A DNA stretch of 64,000 nt from Foetidibacter luteolus (GCF_009650435.1 NZ_VVIP01000089.1:1-64000); one strand, 5' to 3'; shown: positions 8,017 through 16,050, counted from the first letter of the stretch. Numbers and translations: made by a program. Notes: a model not told the origin generated them from the sequence alone.

Positions 8017-8694
8017 ATGTTCGGACTATTTAAAAAGACAAACTGGAAAATTGAAGGAAAGCCACTTATTTTTTTCCGACAAGTTTTTTCGCAATTACCT
8101 GCCGACTTCAAATTTTTAGCAGACGGGCTTGACAAAGGGCTTTATAGAAGATTTTCTGTAAATCACGCAATGAAAGGGCACTTTTATTCAATCGGTTTTG
8201 ACCCATCACAGTCCGACAAATCAATGACTAAGGGGAAGCAATTTGAGTTAGAAAACATAATAATTAAACAAGATGGACAAGCATTCAGGCTGAACATCAC
8301 AATTTACGACGGACTTTGGATAGGCTTCGAAATTGAAAAAGACATTTTGGAGTTCCACAATTATCAAGTTGACTTGTCATCATTTAAGAAAAGTAAAAGC
8401 AAGTTTGCCGCAGACTCAAAAATTGAAAACCTTGTCAGCGGACTAATCTGTGAACATCTTGATTTGACAAATCTTAGCGAATTTGATGTTGACGGCAAAA
8501 CCTACTATCAAATAAAGGACCTTGAAGATGGCAACTACATAGCAATTGACAATAAAGGAAAGGTATTCGGATTAATTCACGACCCATATAAAATCGAACT
8601 AATCAACAAATCTGTCAAGCAATTCGTAGACGACATTAACAATAGAAAGTTTGATTTTGACAAATACCTTAATGGGACGAATGGCTACGCATAA
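8017..8694 (+). CDS. Hypothetical protein, SUKH-like C-terminus possible (cassette 10)
   Basis: The protein is 225 residues from the ATG at 8017; the frame is open further upstream, but that part lies inside the preceding site. The N-terminus MFGLFKKTNW is followed by a soluble mixed alpha/beta body. Near the C-terminus, DLEDGNYIAIDNKGKVFGLIHDPYKIEL and a following helix resemble the end of SMI1/KNR4 (SUKH) proteins, a superfamily rich in immunity proteins. The similarity is limited and is inference. The cassette runs from GTTATGCGTA (7986) to TACGCATAAC (8686-8695). Confidence 0.7.
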   Translation: MFGLFKKTNWKIEGKPLIFFRQVFSQLPADFKFLADGLDKGLYRRFSVNHAMKGHFYSIGFDPSQSDKSMTKGKQFELENIIIKQDGQAFRLNITIYDGLWIGFEIEKDILEFHNYQVDLSSFKKSKSKFAADSKIENLVSGLICEHLDLTNLSEFDVDGKTYYQIKDLEDGNYIAIDNKGKVFGLIHDPYKIELINKSVKQFVDDINNRKFDFDKYLNGTNGYA

Positions 8695-8881
8695 CATGGG
8701 GTTTTCTGCTATGCTGGCTGACGAATGAATACTGATCGTCCCGTTCGCTTATCATCTGCAGTCCGGGCTGGACGAATAAAGCCGGGCGACAGAATGTAAT
8801 ATCATCTTCATTAACTTTACTCAACTTCGGTTCCGGGCTGACGAATCATGGAATATCAGCACAGCAGAAAGCCCTGGACGT
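8686..8881 (+). other. attC-like recombination site J, interrupted by an IS
   Basis: The box TACGCATAAC (8686-8695), the arm GGGGTTTTCTGCTATGCTGG (8698-8717) and the partner CAGCACAGCAGAAAGCCC (8857-8874) are intact. The right core box GTTAGGTGCA now lies at 10635-10644 beyond the inserted IS. Rejoined, the site would be about 204 bp, the standard length. Three motif copies (GGCTGACGAAT, GGCTGGACGAAT, GGCTGACGAAT) are very clear here. Confidence 0.75.
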
Positions 8882-10632
8882 CAGACTGTGAAAAAACTTC
8901 AAAATGCCTAAAATTTGGCTAATAGCATTTCACTGTAAGGCAATAGAGCTTATTTTAAGCGGCCTTTAAAAAGGGAGAAGAGCAGTGAGTGTTAGAAAAG
9001 GTTTGTTTAATCGGCATGTATAAAGCGCTGATAAGCCGCTTTTTTGCAGAACAAACTACCTTATCGTAGTTTGGTTTCCAGTTTTGGATCTGTTTGAGCA
9101 TTTTACTAAACCCTAATATATTCTTTGTGCGCATAAAGTTGTAGCAGAACATGATCAGGTTCATTTCCCCATTTACCTTTTGCAGGCCTTTGAGTAAAGT
9201 ATGAGTATACCCCCAATGTCGCTTAATGCTTCCAAATGGATGCTCACAGATGGCCTGACGTCTTTTATAGTATTGTGGATTTTGCTTTATGTTATTATCA
9301 TTAATATCTACCGCATTCTGGTATTCACTTCGCTGTATGATTCGTTTGGGAAGCTTGGTGCATTGGTCTTTTAATTTACAGGTTTTACAGGCATCTGTAC
9401 GATAGGTTTTAAAGCGGTAGCTGGTCTCATTGGCTTCTCCCTTTTTATGATGCCAGGTTCCCAGTGTAGTAAGTACAGCTCCCGCCGGACAGCTATAAGT
9501 ATCGGTCAATTGGTTGTATTCAAAACTTTCTGCAAGGAACGCTTTGTCTATATGCTTTACTGTGGGTTGCTCTTTGTAAGCTACATGTGTTATCATGTTT
9601 TCCTGCTGGCATAGGTGCAGTTCGGCTCCTGTGTGATAGCCTTTGTCTGCAAGCAGCGTAAGATTGTCCTGCTTTTGTAACTGCAGGTTCTCTTTGGCCT
9701 GTATCGCTGCTTTGTATAAAGCTTTGCCATCATTGGTATTGGTTGCCTGTGTATGCACAATCAGGTTATGTTTGTCATCCACTGCATTTTGTGTGTTGTA
9801 AGCAACCTCCACTATGTTCTTAACAATGATGATGCTACGGCTGTCCGCATCAGTGGTGCTGATTTGTTTGTCGTTTGTATTGTTTAGCTGTTGCTGAAGG
9901 TTGTCATATTTAATGCTACGTTCTTTTAATTTGGCAAGGCCTTCGGTGATCTTTTCTTTTTTATCTGGAGGTCATCATTATCAGCAGCTGTATTTTCCTG
10001 TTTATCCAGTTCGTCCAGTTCCTGTAAATACCGGGTTGTTTTTTCCTCGATAAACTACAGGTGCTTATCAATCTTTTTCTGATTGTAATTATTCTTACTG
10101 CTGTTCACAGCTTTGAACTTGCTGCCATCAACACCTATGGTTGTTTTGCCCAACAGGCCTGCATCGCCGAGAAATTGCACGTAGAGCTTAAACATAAATT
10201 GTAAAGGCTTTACATGAACCTTGCGAAAGTCAGCTATAGTATGATAATTTGGCTGCAATTGTTGAATTAACCATTGCAATTCAATATTGCGAAGGCATTC
10301 TTTTTCCAGTTTACGGCTACTGCGTATTTTATGGAAATAGCCATAGAGATAAAGCTTTAAAAGCACACCTGGATGATACGGGGGGCGGCCTTCACTGTGG
10401 TGGCTTGTTTTGGTGAAGCCGAGTTTTTCCAGTTCCAGCTTATCTACAAAGGCGTCTATAAGCCTTACAGGATTATCTGGCGATAATTGATCATCCAGCG
10501 TAGCAAAATAAGTTTGATGACGGTTGGTGCCTTGTATAAATTGCATAAAGGTATCAAGCAAAAATCATACGCCATTTAGCTTATTCACAACCTGTGTATA
10601 TTTGATTGGCAAACTGGTTTTTTCACAAACTG
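8882..10632 (-). mobile_element. IS1182-like insertion sequence, decayed
   Basis: This element of about 1.75 kb has ends CAGACTGTGAAAAAAC (8882) and, in reverse complement, CAGTTTGTGAAAAAAC (ending 10632). The flanks ACGT (8878-8881) and CCGT (10633-10636) may be a 4-bp target duplication with one mismatch. It carries one transposase gene, broken twice. The insertion point is exactly at the GTT core of site J. A 109-bp element with the same ends lies at 12866-12974 in an equivalent position. Confidence 0.75.
8955..10561 (-). pseudogene. IS1182-family transposase, nonsense plus frameshift
   Basis: The N-terminal ORF (10561-10055, 168 aa) carries the DUF772-type domain (PDNPVRLIDAFVDKLEL, then EGRPPYHPGVLLKLYLYGY) and the first catalytic Asp in GVDGSKF. 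It ends at an amber codon after KIDKHL. The frame continues (FIEEKTTRYLQELDELDKQ) until an A-run near 9958, where a one-base shift leads into the C-terminal part. That part contains TDADSR (second Asp), DNLTLLADKGYH and CEHPFGSIKRHWGY (catalytic Glu), ending at 8955. Intact, the protein would be about 535 residues, in the family's range. The element is therefore not autonomous as sequenced. Confidence 0.8.
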
Positions 10633-10675
10633 CCGTTAGGTGCAATTCAAGGCGCAGCACACTTTATTGGAAAAG

Positions 10676-10939
10676 ATGATTGAACGCTTATTATATGATT
10701 TAGGAGAATCTCAGCTGGAAATTTTTCATTTTGCTGAGATGACAACTCTAGAAGTAACAGGCTTGTTAAATGACAAAATCAAAATTAATTCTGCTAAGAT
10801 TGTCACATACCATAAGAACGACTATTTAGGTGAAGACGTCATTGACAATTTTAAAACTATAGAAGAATTTAATCGGTTCTTTATTGATAATCGAAAATAC
10901 TATTTGCATGACTGTGACTTTGCTTGGAAGACAATATGA
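10676..10939 (+). CDS. Small hypothetical protein (cassette 11, first gene)
   Basis: This 87-residue acidic protein starts at the ATG at 10676 (MIERLLYDLGESQLEIFHF). A GTG at 10640 would extend it into the core box and is less likely. No recognised domain; probably soluble. Its stop overlaps the next start by the four bases ATGA (10936-10939), so the two are translationally coupled. Cassette 11 opens at GTTAGGTGCA (10635), directly next to the IS end. Confidence 0.65.
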   Translation: MIERLLYDLGESQLEIFHFAEMTTLEVTGLLNDKIKINSAKIVTYHKNDYLGEDVIDNFKTIEEFNRFFIDNRKYYLHDCDFAWKTI

Positions 10940-11157
10940 AAATAAATAGTCATGACGATGGTGAAGTTAGTATCTACATGCCAATAGGACATAAAGACCG
11001 AGAATTAATTAGAAGTATCTTTCGTATGAAGGGTTTGACAGAGACACTCATTGGGGAAATAATGAAAATGCCTGGATATTATTTTTCAATCACGGACGAC
11101 GGCAGGATTGAATCAGTTCATAAAACTTTTGACGATTACCTAAATCGAGGGAAATGA
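10936..11157 (+). CDS. Small hypothetical protein (cassette 11, second gene)
   Basis: This protein of 73 residues from the ATG at 10936 (MKINSHDDGEVSIYMP) overlaps the upstream gene by 4 bp. It contains RELIRSIFRMKGLTETLIGEIMKMPG and SITDDGRIESVHKTFDDYL. No family is recognised. Two coupled genes of 87 and 73 codons in one mobile cassette is the size pattern of toxin-antitoxin or paired immunity modules, but neither protein carries a motif that supports this. The closing box TGCACCTAAC is at 11160-11169. Confidence 0.65.
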   Translation: MKINSHDDGEVSIYMPIGHKDRELIRSIFRMKGLTETLIGEIMKMPGYYFSITDDGRIESVHKTFDDYLNRGK

Positions 11158-11159
11158 AC

Positions 11160-11363
11160 TGCACCTAACAGGGGGGGGGTCTGCTATGCTGGCTGAAGAA
11201 TATATACTGATCGTCCCGTTCGCTTATCATCTGCAGTCCGGGCTGAACGAATAAGACCAAGCAACAGAATACATTGTCAACTGTATTAACTTTACTCAGC
11301 AGCAGTTCGGGCTGACGAATCACAGAATATCAGCACAGCAGAAAGCCCTGAACGTTACATACC
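11160..11363 (+). other. attC-like recombination site K
   Basis: The boxes are TGCACCTAAC (11160-11169) and GTTACATACC (11354-11363). The arms match those of sites J and O, except that the left arm begins with nine G instead of GGGGTTTT, which weakens pairing with CAGAAAGCCC on the right. The total is 204 bp. Confidence 0.7.
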
Positions 11364-11407
11364 ACTTTATGCAAACAGCCTACTAATGGCATCAGTTTGA
11401 AAAAAAC

Positions 11408-11476
11408 ATGAATAAGACTACTTTCATTGCGACACTTTTTCTTTTATTTGTTTGTTCAGACGGAAGCTGTGTTTAA
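11408..11476 (+). pseudogene. Truncated lipoprotein-type signal peptide fragment (cassette 12)
   Basis: A 22-codon ORF, MNKTTFIATLFLLFVCSDGSCV, looks like the start of a secreted or lipid-anchored protein and then runs straight into sequence belonging to the right two-thirds of an attC-like site (11477-11631). I infer a deletion that removed the gene body and the left half of its site. The cassette opens at GTTACATACC (11354). Confidence 0.5.
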
Positions 11477-11631
11477 ACTTTTGTTTTTCAATTTGGCTTC
11501 ATATCCGGCAGACGAATAACTATTTAGCGATGTACAAATCATCAACTTTTATTTATGAATTTAGCTTCAGGTAGCCGGGGTGGACGTAAGTCTATTTCCC
11601 AGCCTTCGCAAATACCTGTTCGTTATGTGCC
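11477..11631 (+). other. Decayed attC-like site L (right part only)
   Basis: Motif copies GGCAGACGAAT and a degenerate GGGGTGGACGTAAG are followed by the right arm CAGCCTTCGCAAATACCTG and core GTTATGTGCC (11622-11631). No left arm or left box is present. The right arm is nearly the same as that of site N. The start of the truncated gene at 11408 joins directly to it. Confidence 0.55.
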
Positions 11632-11667
11632 ATACTGCCCAACAGTTTCACCAGCGTTGGGGCGACA
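11611..11667 (+). repeat. 57-bp direct repeat, copy 2
   Basis: Identical to 3811-3867. Here it connects the right end of decayed site L to a collapsed site M (11639-11710), which keeps a left-half-like GTTGGGGCGACA and a right arm (CAGCACGGCAGAAGGCCC) ending at GTTGGCTG (11703). The middle of site M is missing. Confidence 0.75.
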
Positions 11668-11746
11668 ATCACGGAATACCAGCACGGCAGAAGGCCCTGG
11701 CCGTTGGCTGAAACCGTATTGGGACACAGCGTTCATAAAATAGAAA

Positions 11747-12661
11747 ATGAAAACTACCACACTAACGCTTATTTTGACCTTGAGCTTTTTTTCAAGTTGT
11801 CAGTCTCAAACCCAAGCGACACAAAACCCGAATGACTTGGAGCAAATCAATTCCATCTTTGACCGAATTGAAGTACAAGGGGTAGACACAAAGCAAAATC
11901 TTTTGTACGGCTATTTCTTTTTTGACAAAGACAAATCAAAATTGGAGAAACTGAAAACCGATTTGGTTGCCCAATCCTATCGGTTCGTTGAACTCGGTAA
12001 GAAAGAAAACGTCGAGTATATGCTCCATGTTGAAAAGATAGAAAAGCACACAAGACAAAGTTTGCAAAAGCGGGAAGAGGACTTACGAGTATTAGCAGGA
12101 AAGCATAACATTTCCTCATTTAACGGCTTTGACGTTGGCAATGCAGACCCGACTAAACCTTTGGTGTCTAACGAGGGCTTTGCAAGGTTTATGGCAACAA
12201 AAAATGGTAACGACCTTTTTGACTTGGGAATAAAGCTGTATGACCTTGAAATCAACGACAAAGCGGAACTTGTGTTCAGAGAATGTTTGAAGCAAAGCGT
12301 AAAGCCCGATACTTCTGCTTACAAACTTGGCAACACGCTGATAAATGAAAATAGAGTACAAGAAGGAATAAATCACCTGGTGCAGGCGACAAATTACAAT
12401 CCGAACTACTTGAGTGCATTTTTTAATCTCGGAGCAACGTGTTACGACAATGGACAATTTCAAAAATCAATTGACTATTACCACCAAGCAGACAAACTAA
12501 AGCCAAACGACGACCGAATAATCTACGGAATGGCAGCTTCACAATATGCTATTCAACAGTATGATAAATCATTGGCGAATTGCAAGAAAGCATTGCAACT
12601 TAATAAAGACAATGATAACGCAAAGCAGCTACTCCAAATGCTTAATGGCAAAACCAAGTGA
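11747..12661 (+). CDS. RraB-like domain plus TPR lipoprotein (cassette 13)
   Basis: This 304-residue protein begins with a lipoprotein signal (LILTLSFFSSCQSQ, Cys18). Residues of about 28-140 follow the pattern of the RNase E inhibitor RraB family (IEVQGVDTKQNLLYGYFFF, then YMLHVEKIEKHTRQSL, then a GFDVGNADPTKPL-type end). Residues of about 160-300 hold at least three TPR units (ELVFRECLKQ, YLSAFFNLGATCYDNGQ, DDRIIYGMAASQYAIQQ). RraB is normally cytoplasmic, so a lipid-anchored copy cannot act on RNase E in the same place and probably has another role. The cassette opens at GTTGGCTGAAACCG (11703) and closes at CAGCCAAC (12675-12682). Confidence 0.75.
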   Translation: MKTTTLTLILTLSFFSSCQSQTQATQNPNDLEQINSIFDRIEVQGVDTKQNLLYGYFFFDKDKSKLEKLKTDLVAQSYRFVELGKKENVEYMLHVEKIEKHTRQSLQKREEDLRVLAGKHNISSFNGFDVGNADPTKPLVSNEGFARFMATKNGNDLFDLGIKLYDLEINDKAELVFRECLKQSVKPDTSAYKLGNTLINENRVQEGINHLVQATNYNPNYLSAFFNLGATCYDNGQFQKSIDYYHQADKLKPNDDRIIYGMAASQYAIQQYDKSLANCKKALQLNKDNDNAKQLLQMLNGKTK

Positions 12662-12672
12662 CAAAAAACGGC

Positions 12673-12865
12673 TACAGCCAACAAAAGTATTTGCAAAAGT
12701 TTGGCAGACGGAAAAACAATCGACTAAAAATCGCTACTGTACTGCGTCCGGGTTGGACGGAATTCTGCTGAACAGTTGCTGCTAACTTTTTCTTTTAATC
12801 TTTATTCAACATCAGTTCCGGGCCGGATTATCAACAATTCCCTGCCTTCGCAAATACTCGAACGT
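12673..12865 (+). other. attC-like recombination site N, interrupted by a MITE
   Basis: The left box is TACAGCCAAC (12673-12682). The left arm AGTATTTGCAAAAGTTTGG (12686) pairs with CTGCCTTCGCAAATACT (12842-12858). The core GTTAGCGGTA has been moved to 12977-12986 by the inserted 109-bp element. Rejoined, the site would be about 201 bp. Confidence 0.7.
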
Positions 12866-12974
12866 CAGTTTGTGAAAAAACTACCTTTTGAAGCTGAAAA
12901 ATTCGGGTACCTGATGGAGGTACATTTCATATAAGCGATTCTAAGCGTCTTCGTTTTAGTTTTTTCACAGTCTG
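12866..12974. mobile_element. 109-bp MITE related to the IS at 8.9-10.6 kb
   Basis: The terminal inverted repeats are CAGTTTGTGAAAAAACTA (12866-12883) and, in reverse complement, CAGACTGTGAAAAAACTA (12957-12974), with two mismatches in 18. They match the ends of the IS at 8882-10632. A perfect ACGT duplication flanks it (12862-12865 and 12975-12978). It has no coding capacity. It was probably mobilised by an IS of this family. Confidence 0.8.
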
Positions 12975-12992
12975 ACGTTAGCGGTAATTCTT

Positions 12993-13700
12993 ATGGAAGC
13001 CCCTTTCTCTGATATAACATTGTATGCCCCGACACCTCATGCTGTCGGAACAGCTGGATATTGGGAAGACACTTCGCTTAAAAATTTTGTTAGTGATCTG
13101 TATGTTCAAAGAATGAATGGCTATAAGCCTCCGAACACAACCAGAATAACGCTTGAACCATCTTTTCATAAGATTTGGAATCGAACATGGAAGGATGGCT
13201 CTCTCGTATCGATAGCCCCTTTTTTTAGCTATGACGAGTATGCTTCGCTTGACAAGAAAGGAAAGTATAAATATGTTCTTGATGTTATTCATACGGCAGT
13301 ACTTCAATTGAGTGACGAGTATAAATGGGACAGAACTGTTTTTGAAAAAGCCTATAAAGAAATAATCGAAAGTGATTTTGAATTTAAAATCATATATCCA
13401 ACAAAAATGTCGAGAGATAAAAAGAAGGTTGGACAAGTATTGATTGAAAAGACCCAAAAAGTAACGACATTAAATTTACTATTTACTATTGGCAATGATA
13501 TAAAGAAGGTTACACTTTTCGAGAACAGGAACTGGTTCTGGTATGATATCGCATATGAGATAGCAAAAAATTCGAAATGGCTCGACAATAACACATTCGG
13601 AGTTTATTCAAAGAAAAGTGATAGGTACGGCTACTATTCACTTCTTGACGATGTTGTAATTGGAAAATTGGACTTTAAAGAAGACGAATTCATAATCTAA
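12993..13700 (+). CDS. Hypothetical protein (cassette 14)
   Basis: This 235-residue soluble mixed alpha/beta protein belongs to no family I recognise. Features are an N-terminal segment rich in Pro/Gly/Thr, a motif-like NTTRITLEPSFHKIWNRTW around residue 48, basic stretches (TKMSRDKKKVG), and a tyrosine-rich C-terminus. There is no signal peptide. The ATG at 12993 is 16 bp after the GTTAGCGGTA box (12977). The cassette closes with TACCGCTAAT (13710-13719), where the otherwise constant AAC is AAT. Confidence 0.7.
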   Translation: MEAPFSDITLYAPTPHAVGTAGYWEDTSLKNFVSDLYVQRMNGYKPPNTTRITLEPSFHKIWNRTWKDGSLVSIAPFFSYDEYASLDKKGKYKYVLDVIHTAVLQLSDEYKWDRTVFEKAYKEIIESDFEFKIIYPTKMSRDKKKVGQVLIEKTQKVTTLNLLFTIGNDIKKVTLFENRNWFWYDIAYEIAKNSKWLDNNTFGVYSKKSDRYGYYSLLDDVVIGKLDFKEDEFII

Positions 13701-13709
13701 ATAAAAAAC

Positions 13710-13912
13710 TACCGCTAATATGGGGTTTTCTGCTATGCTGGCTGACGAATATGTACTGATTGTCCCGTTCGCTTATCAGCTGTAGTCCGGGCTGGACGAA
13801 TAAAGCCGAGCAACAGAATATAACATCATCTGCATAACTTTACTCAGCTTCGGTTCCCGGCTGACGAATTACGGAATATCAGCACAGCAGAATGCCCTGG
13901 ACGTTAGCGGTC
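13710..13912 (+). other. attC-like recombination site O
   Basis: The boxes are TACCGCTAAT (13710-13719, deviating from AAC) and GTTAGCGGTC (13903-13912). The arms GGGGTTTTCTGCTATGCTGG (13722-13741) and CAGCACAGCAGAATGCCC (13880-13897) pair. The total is 203 bp. It is almost a copy of site J. Confidence 0.75.
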
Positions 13913-13937
13913 AGGCTTAGGCAATCACTCCTACATT

Positions 13938-14591
13938 ATGAGAAGAATAATCACGGTCATACTTTCTGCATTTTTGCTATCTAATTGCGGTGACATCAAG
14001 AAAGTCGACACTTCTGAAAACAATAGCCGTGAACTTGTTCCTGAGCCGGACAAGGCTGAACGATTAAGGTATGAAGCATTACAAAGATTGCGGACCTCGG
14101 GTTGCGAATTTTTAAATCCAGATACTTCAATATTGCCAATAAAAATCAGAGATGCCAAAAGCGGCAAGAACTTCATTGGAAATGAAAAGCCTGGAAGTGG
14201 AGACGAGTATCGTTTCTATTCAAACAATTTCCAGCAGTTATTATCACTAACGCAACATTCAGGTGACGGGCAATACCAAATAAGCATTTTCAAAGTTGGC
14301 TACGCAAAAAAGGAGGACTACCGATACAAAAGGCTTGATGTTGACACCATCAAAACGGAAAAGGGAATAAGACTTGGAATGTCAAAAGCGGATGTTGTTA
14401 GCCGATTGGGCAACTGCTACGCAGCTCTTGACAGTTCAAAAAATTACATCGAGCTATATTACAGAATAGAAACTCCGAAGGACACAAAAACTAATCTACT
14501 TGGTCGTCATAACATGCCCATTTATTATGCATCATACAAAATCAGGAATGGTGGACTTGAAGCGTTTGAATTTGGTTTCGACTACCCTTAA
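13938..14591 (+). CDS. Hypothetical lipoprotein (cassette 15)
   Basis: This 217-residue protein has a lipoprotein signal peptide MRRIITVILSAFLLSNC (Cys17), so it is probably anchored in a periplasm-facing or surface membrane leaflet. The mature part is charged and then beta-rich, with GIRLGMSKADVVSRLGNCY near residue 147, a motif like those in small SmpA/BamE-type or DUF-type beta domains (G-L/M-S-K-x-D-V-x-x-x-L-G). That resemblance is weak evidence only. The cassette opens at GTTAGCGGTC (13903) and closes with AACCGCTAAC (14604-14613). Confidence 0.75.
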   Translation: MRRIITVILSAFLLSNCGDIKKVDTSENNSRELVPEPDKAERLRYEALQRLRTSGCEFLNPDTSILPIKIRDAKSGKNFIGNEKPGSGDEYRFYSNNFQQLLSLTQHSGDGQYQISIFKVGYAKKEDYRYKRLDVDTIKTEKGIRLGMSKADVVSRLGNCYAALDSSKNYIELYYRIETPKDTKTNLLGRHNMPIYYASYKIRNGGLEAFEFGFDYP

Positions 14592-14603
14592 AACCGTAGC
14601 CCG

Positions 14604-14806
14604 AACCGCTAACCTCGGTTTGCTGCTATACCGGCAGACACAAAGCGGGATCAACTTTTTATTCGTTTGTCAGCAGCAGTTCCGGCTGACTGAACGCAGG
14701 TGAACAACAGAATATATTTTGTACTTTGGTTTTTCAATCGGCTTTTGTTCCAGGCTGACGAATATAAAATCCCGTTACAGCAGCAAGCCGTTAACCGTTG
14801 GTGGCA
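14604..14806 (+). other. attC-like recombination site P
   Basis: The boxes are AACCGCTAAC (14604-14613) and GTTGGTGGCA (14797-14806). The arms CGGTTTGCTGCTATACCGG (14616-14634) and CCCGTTACAGCAGCAAGCCG (14771-14790) pair. The total is 203 bp. It is the last site of the array in the window. Confidence 0.75.
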
Positions 14807-14927
14807 ATTAAATTTGACGCACCCTAATATGCAAAGTGGGATAAGACAGCACCACTACAGAAAATGCTCATATACTCCAACTTCAGGCTGTGCAAAACTT
14901 CAACGTTTAATATATAACATAGGGAAA

Positions 14928-15320
14928 ATGAAATTTGAATGCAGAAAAATATCAGTATTTGATGACGAATTTGGCTGCACCGTTACCCTATCAGAAAATG
15001 AAGATAAGTGGTCATCGGTACTGGACATAAAAGCTGTCAGCGTAATGGCTTCAGTGGAACAGTATGTTTTGCTCCAACGGACTTTTTCAGAAGACGAATT
15101 TGAGAGTGATTATTATTACATCGAAACAAATGACCCTGAGATATCAGGTGAGCTTACAATATTTAGTATCTACTTATATCGTACACATTTATCAATGACT
15201 TATGGAAATGAGCTGATTGAAATCAGTTTTAATGTAAACGACAGCGAATTTGAAAGTTTGAAGAAAGGGTTAAAGAAATTTACTGGTGGCATTGGTCACT
15301 TAATTTTTCCTGAACAATGA
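14928..15320 (+). CDS. Hypothetical protein at the end of the array (cassette 16)
   Basis: This 130-residue acidic, soluble protein starts at the ATG at 14928 (MKFECRKISVFDDEFGC). The frame is open upstream to 14700, but that part lies in site P. Beta strands alternate with a C-terminal helix (ESLKKGLKKF). No domain recognised; size and acidity resemble immunity proteins, which is only suggestive. The cassette opens at GTTGGTGGCA (14797), but no closing box or site follows, so this cassette is truncated or marks the array's end. Confidence 0.65.
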   Translation: MKFECRKISVFDDEFGCTVTLSENEDKWSSVLDIKAVSVMASVEQYVLLQRTFSEDEFESDYYYIETNDPEISGELTIFSIYLYRTHLSMTYGNELIEISFNVNDSEFESLKKGLKKFTGGIGHLIFPEQ

Positions 15321-16050
15321 AAAATACTATCAAATGTTTTTTTCGGATATAGGCATTAAGCTTAAAGTAAACGCGTTTTTGCTATTGGATATTGCCTCTA
15401 TAAGGCCGTAAAACCAATTAGTGCATTGACCTACACTTTGATCAAATCATATTTCAAATTTCATAATCCGATGGTTATTGACGTCAATTGATTTTCCCAT
15501 AAACTGAGAGTTCATTTCGGGAAACATCCGATTGACAACTTTTTACCGTAGACCGCTGTCTTTGCATTAAGCAAAACTCTGAGAAGGTATGCAGGATAAC
15601 CACCAAGTCGACAACAATGCTCACCTGTCGTTTCTACTAATATTTCCCAATCCCTTCACTCCAAGCGATTCCGGGGATGGATACAACCCAGGCATTAGAA
15701 AAATAATGTTTAAATCTCCGTAGCGTCAGGGGTAACTGATTTTAGTTCCAATATCTTTTTACTTACATTCTAAAGTCTTAATGCACAATGTATATCCGAT
15801 AAAACAACGTTATTCAGAGTTTTCAATGGTAGGTACTGTTGTGGATACAAGTAAGGTGGCGGAAAAATAAGCGTACCTTTGTACAGATATGCTATTCTTT
15901 GTAAAGGTTTATAAGGAACAAGGTGAAAATCAATTTCTGTTCGGCGAAAAATTCGACCAAAAATATAGGTAATTGATTTGCAATAAGATAGATTCTTGTA
16001 AGTTATCCCTCTGGAACATATTAGACCTTAAACGGCTATTCTACCCACAA
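15321..16050. other. Gap between the cassette array and core-type genes
   Basis: No convincing gene is present. A 27-codon ORF at 15889-15972 (MLFFVKVYKEQGENQFLFGE...) sits just after TACCTTTG (15874-15881), which matches the Bacteroidota -7 box TAnnTTTG, but the 7-base distance to the ATG is too short for a normal leader. It may be the remnant of a gene cut when the array's right border formed. Nothing else is recognisable. Confidence 0.5.

Noticed and set aside
11555..11743. 62-codon ORF in the decayed site region
   Set aside because: It is composed of site sequence and the 57-bp repeat.
1..15320. CRISPR array
   Set aside because: The repeated units are about 200 bp, separated by genes, and vary in sequence. 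There is no short regular repeat-spacer pattern and no cas gene.
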